Assembly (NCBI GenBank): GCA_002392625.1
Contig: DGHJ01000067.1
Location: forward strand, 1 to 6,930
DNA: 6,930 bases
Direction: 5' to 3'
Source of the DNA: Oscillospiraceae bacterium UBA3851
Lineage (GTDB): Bacteria > Bacillota > Clostridia > Oscillospirales > Oscillospiraceae
Made by a program: the position numbers and the translations under genes. Below, piece by piece: positions 1 through 5,108 of this stretch (position 1 is the first letter of the stretch; every line of letters starts with the position of its first letter). The notes under the pieces were generated by a model, which had not been told where the DNA came from, searched no databases, and saw nothing but the letters and a program-made list of their open reading frames with translations.

Positions 1-36
1 GCCAAGTTCAACAAGCGCTTCGGCCTGGACAAGTAA
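1..36 (+). CDS. 3' end of an unidentified upstream gene (partial)
   Basis: Reading from the first base, an open frame encodes AKFNKRFGLDK and stops with TAA at 34-36. It is followed directly by an intrinsic terminator, which supports it being the real end of a gene. The codons (GCC, AAG, TTC, AAC, CTG, GAC) match the GC-rich usage of the other genes here. Eleven residues are too few to name a family, so no function is proposed. Confidence 0.6.
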   Translation, partial: AKFNKRFGLDK

Positions 37-51
37 ATCGTCACGTGACAC

Positions 52-83
52 AAAAACCCGCATCGCAGGATGCGGGTTTTTTT
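52..83 (+). terminator. Rho-independent terminator of the upstream gene
   Basis: CCCGCAT (57-63) pairs with ATGCGGG (70-76) around a six-base loop, and the stem can extend through A52-A56 pairing with T77-T81. An uninterrupted run of seven T follows the GC stem (77-83). It lies 15 nt after the upstream stop codon. Because of the A tract on the other side it may work in both directions, but no minus-strand gene is seen here. Confidence 0.9.
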
Positions 84-85
84 AT

Positions 86-114
86 TTTACTTTTTCCGCC
101 GGATATACTATAAT
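86..114 (+). promoter_or_regulatory. Sigma-A-type promoter for hflX
   Basis: A perfect -10 box TATAAT lies at 109-114 and a four-of-six -35 box TTTACT at 86-91, separated by 17 nt. Transcription would begin near 120-122, giving a leader of about 25 nt before the hflX start. The -35 box begins only two bases after the preceding terminator's T run, so the two elements are packed back to back. The start site is predicted, not observed. Confidence 0.75.
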
Positions 115-144
115 GACGATAACTGTGATAATTGCGAGGTATCT

Positions 145-1440
145 ATGGAACAGACCACGGAAAAGAAAAGAGATTACGCGGTGCTGGTGGGTCTGCGCTC
201 CCCGGTGCTGGGGGCCGACAGCGCCGACGAGGAGAGCATGGAGGAGCTGGCCGCCCTGGTGGACACCGCCGGGGGCCAGGTGGTGGGCACCATCCTCCAG
301 AGCCGGGACAAGCCGGACCCCCACAGCTTCATCGGCGAGGGCAAGGTGGAGGAGGTCAAGCAGATGGTGACCGACAACGAGGCCACCATGGTGATCTTCG
401 ACAACGACCTGTCACCCTCCCAGATCCGGGTTTTGACGGAGCTCACCGGCGTCCAGGTCATCGACCGCAGCGGCCTGATCCTGGACATCTTCGCCCAGCG
501 CGCCCGCACGAAGGAGGGCTGCCTCCAGGTGGAGCTGGCCCAGTACCAGTACCTGCTGCCCCGGCTGGTGGGCATGTGGACCCATCTGGAGCGCCAGGCC
601 GGCACCAGCGGCAAGGGTCCCATCGGCTCCAAGGGACCCGGCGAGACCCAGCTGGAGACGGACCGCCGCCACATCCACCGCAAGATCGACAAGCTGAAGG
701 CGGAGCTGGAGGAGGTGCGCCGCGTTCGGGGCACCCAGCGCCAGCGCCGCATGAAAAACGAGATCCCGGTGGTGGCCATCGTGGGCTACACCAACGCGGG
801 CAAATCCACGCTGCTCAACGCCCTCACCGGCGCCGCTATCCCCGCCAACAACCGCCTTTTTGACACGCTGGACACCACCACGCGCCTGCTCACCGTGTCC
901 GACACGCTGGACGTGGTGATCTCCGACACCGTGGGCTTTATCCGCAAGCTGCCCCACCAGCTGGTGGAGGCCTTCAAGGCCACGCTGGAGGAGCTGGAGT
1001 ACGCAGATCTCCTCCTCCACGTCATCGACGCGTCCCATCCCCAGTGGCTCACCCAGCAGTCCATCGTGGACGATCTGATCCGTGAGCTGGGGGCCGAGCA
1101 CATCCCCTGCATCCGGGTCTACAACAAGTCCGACCTGGCCTTTTCCGGCGAGTGGCCCCGGCAGGAGAACGCCGTGTCCATCTCCGCCAAAACGGGGGAG
1201 GGACTGGACGAGCTGCTCTCGCTCATCGACCGGAAGCTGGACAAGGGCAAGCGCCGGGTCACCATCCATCTGCCCTACGACAAGACGGGGGTTCTGGACG
1301 AGCTGTACCGGGAGGGCAAGGTGGAGAGCGTGGAGTACGGTGCCACGGTGGACGTGGTGGCCGTGTGCCCGCCCCGCCTGCTGGGCCGGATGCAGGCGTA
1401 TATCGAGGACTGGCATCCAACCAAGGAGGACTGGGAATGA
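145..1440 (+). CDS. hflX: GTPase HflX, ribosome-splitting and rescue factor
   Basis: HflX is a cytosolic GTPase that binds the 50S subunit and splits stalled or stressed 70S ribosomes. The 431-residue product is close to the family's usual size. The N-terminal HflX domain is roughly residues 15-115. The helical middle segment carries the diagnostic GPGETQLETDRR at 164-175. The G domain then shows G1 GYTNAGKST at 214-222, G3 DTVGF at 261-265, G4 NKSD at 327-330 and G5 SAKTG at 347-351. A C-terminal domain follows to the end. The frame is open from 70, but ATG 70 lies inside the terminator and upstream of the promoter. ATG 145 follows GAGGT (136-140) with a suitable spacing and starts the family-like N-terminus. 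All GTP-binding motifs look intact. It is the first gene of a likely three-gene unit, and its stop overlaps the next start by 4 nt. Confidence 0.96.
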   Translation: MEQTTEKKRDYAVLVGLRSPVLGADSADEESMEELAALVDTAGGQVVGTILQSRDKPDPHSFIGEGKVEEVKQMVTDNEATMVIFDNDLSPSQIRVLTELTGVQVIDRSGLILDIFAQRARTKEGCLQVELAQYQYLLPRLVGMWTHLERQAGTSGKGPIGSKGPGETQLETDRRHIHRKIDKLKAELEEVRRVRGTQRQRRMKNEIPVVAIVGYTNAGKSTLLNALTGAAIPANNRLFDTLDTTTRLLTVSDTLDVVISDTVGFIRKLPHQLVEAFKATLEELEYADLLLHVIDASHPQWLTQQSIVDDLIRELGAEHIPCIRVYNKSDLAFSGEWPRQENAVSISAKTGEGLDELLSLIDRKLDKGKRRVTIHLPYDKTGVLDELYREGKVESVEYGATVDVVAVCPPRLLGRMQAYIEDWHPTKEDWE

Positions 1441-2072
1441 GCGACACCGTCCGCGTCCCCTGCGAGGCCGCCGAGAGCGAGTTTACGGAGAAGCGCTCCC
1501 GCTTCATCAGCCACATCTGGAGGGTGGAGAGCGAGGAGGAGGCCCAGGCCCGCGTCCGCGAGATGAAAACGAAATACTACGACGCCCGGCACAACTGCTG
1601 GTGCTACATCGTGGGCAAAAACACCGTCCGCTACAGCGACGACGGCGAGCCCCAGGGCACGGCGGGCCAGCCCATGCTGAAGGTGTTTGAGCGGGAGAAC
1701 GTTACCAACGTCTGCTGCGTGGTGACCCGCTATTTCGGCGGCATATTGCTGGGCGCCGGCGGCCTGACCCGCGCCTACAGCCGCGGCGCCAGAGACGCCC
1801 TGTCCGCCGCCGGCGTTGCCGCGCTGGGGGAGTGGGCCACAGTGGAGATCCCCTGCGCCTACGGCCTTTTCGAGCAGGTGAAGCTGGAGCTGGCCGCCCA
1901 GGATGGCACCGTGGACGCCGTGAACTACGGCGCAGAGGTGGAGATCACCGCTTCCGTTCCGGCGGAGCAGGTGGACGAACTGCAAAACCGCCTGACGGAG
2001 CTGTCCGCCGGGACCGTCGCCGTGCGGGTGATATCCCGCGCCTTCCGCCCCGGCCCCCGGCAGGAGATTTAG
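1437..2072 (+). CDS. yigZ: YigZ / IMPACT family protein (UPF0029 plus DUF1949)
   Basis: This 211-residue protein matches the size and two-domain layout of the bacterial YigZ family. The N-terminal IMPACT (UPF0029) domain, about residues 15-120, contains the signature DGEPQGTAG at 69-77 and the block VVTRYFGGILLGAGGLTRAY at 95-114. A ferredoxin-like DUF1949 domain covers about 138-201. Eukaryotic IMPACT regulates Gcn2 in translational control. The bacterial role is not settled, so a translation or RNA-related role is only an inference, though the link to hflX fits it. The start is ATG 1437, preceded by AAGGAGGA (1423-1430) six bases upstream. It overlaps the hflX stop in an ATGA junction, which implies translational coupling. 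The frame is open further upstream, but only as a shadow of hflX. Confidence 0.93.
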   Translation: MSDTVRVPCEAAESEFTEKRSRFISHIWRVESEEEAQARVREMKTKYYDARHNCWCYIVGKNTVRYSDDGEPQGTAGQPMLKVFERENVTNVCCVVTRYFGGILLGAGGLTRAYSRGARDALSAAGVAALGEWATVEIPCAYGLFEQVKLELAAQDGTVDAVNYGAEVEITASVPAEQVDELQNRLTELSAGTVAVRVISRAFRPGPRQEI

Positions 2073-2098
2073 TTTGATAACTTGAAAGGAGTATACAT

Positions 2099-3535
2099 AT
2101 GGCAGTACTGGATCATCTGGAACCCAAAAACGTCTTTCATTTTTTCGAGGAGCTGTGCTCCATACCCCACGGCTCCGGCAACACGAAGACCGTCAGCGAC
2201 TGGTTGGTGTCCTTCGCCAAAGAGCGGGGGCTGGAGTACTGGCAGGATGCGCTGAACAACGTGGTCATCATCAAGGAGGCCGCCCCCGGCTACGAAAACG
2301 CAGAGCCGGTGATCCTCCAGGGCCACATGGACATGGTGTGCGAGAAAGCCCCCAGCTGCGCCAAGGATATGGCCGTGGAGGGTCTGGACCTGGCGGTGGA
2401 GGGCGACACCGTGCTGGCAAAGGGCACCACCCTGGGCGGCGACGACGGCATCGCCGTGGCCATGATGCTGGCGGCGCTGGACGATCCCCACATGGCCCAC
2501 CCCCGGCTGGAGTGCGTCTTCACCGTGGACGAGGAGACGGGCATGGAGGGCGCCATGGGCCTGGACGTGTCCATGCTCCGAGGCCGCCGGCTGCTGAACC
2601 TGGACTCCGAGATGGAGGGCGTGTTTACCGTCAGCTGCGCCGGCGGCAACATGACCGCCTGCACTGTGCCCGTGGTGCGGCAGGCCTTTGACGGCGCCGT
2701 GCTGACGGTGACGGTGGACGGCCTGCTGGGCGGACATTCCGGCGCCGAGATCCACAAGGGCCGGGCCAACGCCAGCAAGCTCATGGGCCGCGTGCTCTAC
2801 GCCGTCTCCAGGGCCACGGAGCTGCGCCTCATCTCCGTGGACGGCGGATTGAAGGACAACGCCATCCCCGTCAGCGCCGCGGCGGTCGTCGCCGTGGCGG
2901 ACGCCCAGGCGGCGGCTGCCGCCTGCGCCGCTCTGGCGGAGGACCTGCGCAACGAGTACCGCGTCACCGACCCCAACGTGGGCGTCAGCGTGACGGCGGG
3001 CGGCCAGGGCGTCCCCATGGACAAGCTGTCCACCGATAAGATCGTCTTCTTCCTCAGCTGCTGTCCCAACGGCATCCAGGCCATGAGCGCCGACATCGCC
3101 GGCCTGGTCCAGACCTCTTTGAACCTGGGCATCCTGACCACCGCCGAGAGCGCGGTGACGGCCTCCTTCTGCGTCCGCAGCAGCGTGGACAGCCAGAAGC
3201 GCCTGCTGGTGGACCGGCTCACCGCCCTGACCGAATTCGTGGGCGGCTCCGTGTCCGTTTCCGGCGACTATCCCGGCTGGCAGTACCGCCGGGAATCCCC
3301 CCTGCGGGATCTGCTGGTGGATGTGTTCACGGAGCAGTACGGCCACGCCCCCAGGGTGGAGGCCATCCACGCGGGGCTGGAATGCGGTCTGTTCTGCGGC
3401 AAGCTGCCGGGGCTGGACTGCGTGTCCGTTGGCCCGGACCTGGACGAGATCCACACCTTCCGGGAGCGGCTGCACATCGCCTCCACCGGGCGCCTGTGGG
3501 CCATGGTGGTGGAGACCCTCCGCCGCATGAAGTAA
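2099..3535 (+). CDS. pepD: Aminoacyl-histidine dipeptidase (PepD, peptidase family M20C)
   Basis: PepD enzymes are cytosolic dinuclear-zinc dipeptidases that hydrolyse Xaa-His and other dipeptides in peptide recycling. The 478-residue length is near the family's roughly 485. The metal site can be read in order: H76 and D78 in GHMDMV (D78 is the expected catalytic Asp), bridging D115 in GGDDGIA, E145 and E146 in DEET, D169 in NLDSE, and H452 in EIHTFRER. The spacing between first and last histidine (376) is close to that in characterised PepD. A lid/dimerisation domain with the segment GGHSGAEI is inserted between the catalytic halves. The start ATG 2099 follows AAAGGAG (2085-2091). Only 26 bp separate it from yigZ and no promoter is evident in the gap, so it is probably co-transcribed. 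No signal peptide is present. Confidence 0.95.
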   Translation: MAVLDHLEPKNVFHFFEELCSIPHGSGNTKTVSDWLVSFAKERGLEYWQDALNNVVIIKEAAPGYENAEPVILQGHMDMVCEKAPSCAKDMAVEGLDLAVEGDTVLAKGTTLGGDDGIAVAMMLAALDDPHMAHPRLECVFTVDEETGMEGAMGLDVSMLRGRRLLNLDSEMEGVFTVSCAGGNMTACTVPVVRQAFDGAVLTVTVDGLLGGHSGAEIHKGRANASKLMGRVLYAVSRATELRLISVDGGLKDNAIPVSAAAVVAVADAQAAAAACAALAEDLRNEYRVTDPNVGVSVTAGGQGVPMDKLSTDKIVFFLSCCPNGIQAMSADIAGLVQTSLNLGILTTAESAVTASFCVRSSVDSQKRLLVDRLTALTEFVGGSVSVSGDYPGWQYRRESPLRDLLVDVFTEQYGHAPRVEAIHAGLECGLFCGKLPGLDCVSVGPDLDEIHTFRERLHIASTGRLWAMVVETLRRMK

Positions 3536-3561
3536 ACGACGCCTTATATGATTCACTTTAT

Positions 3562-3592
3562 TCCGCCTCCGGCACGCCGGGGGCGGATTTTT
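3562..3592 (+). terminator. Intrinsic terminator after pepD
   Basis: Bases 3562-3572 (TCCGCCTCCGG) pair with 3577-3587 (CCGGGGGCGGA) around the loop CACG, with one T:G wobble, and a run of five T follows (3588-3592). It lies 26 nt after the pepD stop and marks the end of the hflX-yigZ-pepD unit. Confidence 0.88.
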
Positions 3593-3619
3593 CCGCAAAA
3601 GTCAGAAAATAAGAACATT

Positions 3620-3649
3620 TTGTAAACTGGGAAAAACTTCAGATATTTT
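3620..3649 (+). promoter_or_regulatory. Candidate promoter for the VTC operon
   Basis: The stretch 3593-3690 between the pepD terminator and the VTC gene is much more AT-rich than the surrounding genes. The best pair of boxes is TTGTAA at 3620-3625 and TATTTT at 3644-3649, four of six matches each with an 18-nt spacer. An alternative -10, TATGAT at 3674-3679, has no acceptable -35 box. The leader would be about 50 nt. A promoter is expected here because the upstream unit is terminated, but the exact boxes are uncertain. Confidence 0.45.
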
Positions 3650-3690
3650 AAGAATCTTTTCAGTTTTCTCCCGTATGATGCGGTCAAACC

Positions 3691-3699
3691 AAAGGAGGT
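3691..3699 (+). promoter_or_regulatory. Strong ribosome binding site that sets the VTC start
   Basis: AAAGGAGGT is a near-perfect anti-16S match. It ends 7 nt before ATG 3707. The in-frame GTG at 3698 overlaps this site, so it cannot be the start. Confidence 0.88.
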
Positions 3700-3706
3700 G
3701 AGAGCC

Positions 3707-4447
3707 ATGCAAGACGTCTGTATCTTCCGGCGCATCGAGAAGAAGTATCGGATCACACAGGAGCAGCGCCGGGAGCTGCTGGAGCGCATCGGCGCAAAGC
3801 TGGCGCCTGACGCCCACGGCGTGAGCACCGTGTGCAGCCTGTATCTGGATACGCCGGACTGGCTGCTGATCCGCAACTCCATTGAGGCCACCACGTACAA
3901 GGAAAAGCTGCGGCTGCGCAGCTACGGCACCCCCGGCCCGGACGGACGCGTGTTCCTGGAGCTGAAGAAAAAGTACCGGGGCGTGGTGTATAAGCGCCGG
4001 GTGGCCCTCACCGAGCGACAGGCGGAGGCCTATCTCCGCTCCGGCATCAAGCCCTTCGACTCCCAGATCTTCCGGGAGCTGGACTACGCCATGCGCCTCT
4101 ACCGCAGCCCCCGGCCCGCCGTGGCCCTGAGCTACGAGAGGGAGGCCTTTACCGTTCCCGCGGTGCCCAATCTGCGTCTGACCTTCGACGCCCACGTCCG
4201 CTACCGCACCGACCGGCTGAGCCTGACGGCGGGCACGGCGGGGAAGGAGATCCTGCCGGCCGATGAGGTCATCCTGGAGATCAAGACCGACGGCGCCATG
4301 CCACTGTGGCTCAGCCGCGCCCTGGACGAATGTGCCATCCGCCCGGCATCCTTTTCCAAATACGGTACCGCCTACCGTGACCTGTGCCGGATCGAGGGCG
4401 ACGAAACCAAAACCGAGAACCAAAAGGAGGTAAAACGATATGCTTGA
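3707..4447 (+). CDS. VTC-domain polyphosphate polymerase-like protein (triphosphate tunnel)
   Basis: The 246-residue soluble protein is a stand-alone VTC catalytic domain of the CYTH/triphosphate-tunnel superfamily. In yeast Vtc4 this fold makes polyphosphate from ATP. The tunnel motifs are all visible: FRRIEKKYRI at 7-16, R69 and R71 in KLRLRSYG, ELKKKYRGVVYKRR at 85-98, R145 in SYERE, R165 and R167 in TFDAHVRYR, E191 and K193 in LEIKT, and K218 in FSKYG. These correspond by motif order to the tunnel Lys/Arg residues and the metal-binding Glu of Vtc4, so the site looks competent. No SPX domain, signal peptide or membrane segment is present. The charged C-terminal tail (about 227-246) runs into the next gene, which starts 8 nt before this stop, suggesting coupling. 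Polyphosphate synthesis is inferred from the family; the product of bacterial homologues in this gene context is not known to me. Confidence 0.92.
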   Translation: MQDVCIFRRIEKKYRITQEQRRELLERIGAKLAPDAHGVSTVCSLYLDTPDWLLIRNSIEATTYKEKLRLRSYGTPGPDGRVFLELKKKYRGVVYKRRVALTERQAEAYLRSGIKPFDSQIFRELDYAMRLYRSPRPAVALSYEREAFTVPAVPNLRLTFDAHVRYRTDRLSLTAGTAGKEILPADEVILEIKTDGAMPLWLSRALDECAIRPASFSKYGTAYRDLCRIEGDETKTENQKEVKRYA

Positions 4448-5108
4448 CCTGTTCACATCCATCAGCGCCGACGGCGCCACCACCGCCACGTTCCTTATTT
4501 CTCTGGCCGTGGCCCTGATCTGCGGCGGACTGACCGCCGCCGCCTCCGCCTACCGCAGCCGCGTCTCCTCCGGCTTTATGGCCGCCCTGATCCTGCTGCC
4601 CGCCGTGGTGATGACCGTCATCGCTCTGGTCAACGGCAACGTGGGCACCGGCGTGGCCGTCATGGGCGCCTTTTCCCTGATCCGTTTCCGCAGCGTGCCC
4701 GGCAAGGCACGGGACATCGTGGCCATTTTCCTGGTGATGGCGGCGGGCCTGGCCTGTGCCGGCGGTTACGTGGCCGTGGCGCTGGCCGTCACCGTCATCG
4801 TGTGCCTGGGGCTGGTGCTGTGCACCCGCCTGCCCGTGAAGGGCTCACGGATGCTGGAGCTGCGCGTCACCGTCCCCGAATCCCTCCATTTCCAGGGCGC
4901 CTTTGACGAGGTGTTTGACGAGTACGCCTCCCACCGGGAGCTGCGCAGTGTGAAAACCAGCAACATGGGCAGCCTCTACATGCTTACCTACGAGATGGAG
5001 CTGAGGGACGAGAAGCAGACCCAGGCCTTTATCGACGCCCTGCGCTGCCGCAACGGCAACCTGGAGATCGCCATCAACCGTGCCGAAGAAAGGAGCGAAG
5101 CACTGTGA
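4440..5108 (+). CDS. DUF4956 family integral membrane protein
   Basis: This 222-residue protein has a hydrophobic N-terminal half and a soluble C-terminal half. Likely membrane segments lie near residues 16-38, 46-66, 68-81, 93-109 and 110-128, so four or five spans. The conserved family block GAFSLIRFRSVPGKARDI occupies 76-93. The positive-inside rule (R39, R41; R82, R84, K89, R91; R130, K134) places those loops and the C-terminal domain (about 129-222) in the cytosol, on the same side as the VTC protein. AAAGGAGGT (4423-4431) precedes ATG 4440, inside the end of the VTC gene. DUF4956 genes commonly sit beside VTC genes in Bacillota. Its biochemical role is unknown; a membrane partner or conduit for the VTC enzyme is my inference. 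Confidence 0.9.
   Translation: MLDLFTSISADGATTATFLISLAVALICGGLTAAASAYRSRVSSGFMAALILLPAVVMTVIALVNGNVGTGVAVMGAFSLIRFRSVPGKARDIVAIFLVMAAGLACAGGYVAVALAVTVIVCLGLVLCTRLPVKGSRMLELRVTVPESLHFQGAFDEVFDEYASHRELRSVKTSNMGSLYMLTYEMELRDEKQTQAFIDALRCRNGNLEIAINRAEERSEAL
5089..5095 (+). promoter_or_regulatory. Ribosome binding site supporting a GTG start
   Basis: AAAGGAG lies 9 nt before GTG 5105, inside the end of the DUF4956 gene. GTG 5105 is the only start that gives the complete lipoprotein signal peptide, which settles the choice. Confidence 0.8.

Noticed and set aside
70..144. N-terminal extension of hflX from ATG 70
   Set aside because: It starts inside the terminator and before the promoter, and its sequence (rich in Phe, Tyr and Asn) is unlike HflX. 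ATG 145 has an RBS.
412..1416. A long minus-strand open frame across hflX
   Set aside because: HflX is unmistakable on the + strand. The antisense translation is low-complexity, rich in His, Gly, Val and Leu, as expected from GC-biased third positions.
2069..3598. A 509-codon minus-strand open frame across pepD
   Set aside because: It covers PepD and even the terminator, has no family motifs, and its composition is typical of a shadow of a GC-rich gene.
3698..3706. GTG start for the VTC gene
   Set aside because: The GTG overlaps the AAAGGAGGT ribosome binding site that serves ATG 3707.
3707..4447. CYTH adenylate cyclase or thiamine triphosphatase as an alternative identity
   Set aside because: The motif order (KLRLRSYG, ELKKK, SYERE, LEIKT, FSKYG) and the DUF4956 neighbour fit the VTC branch rather than the ExExK-type CYTH enzymes.
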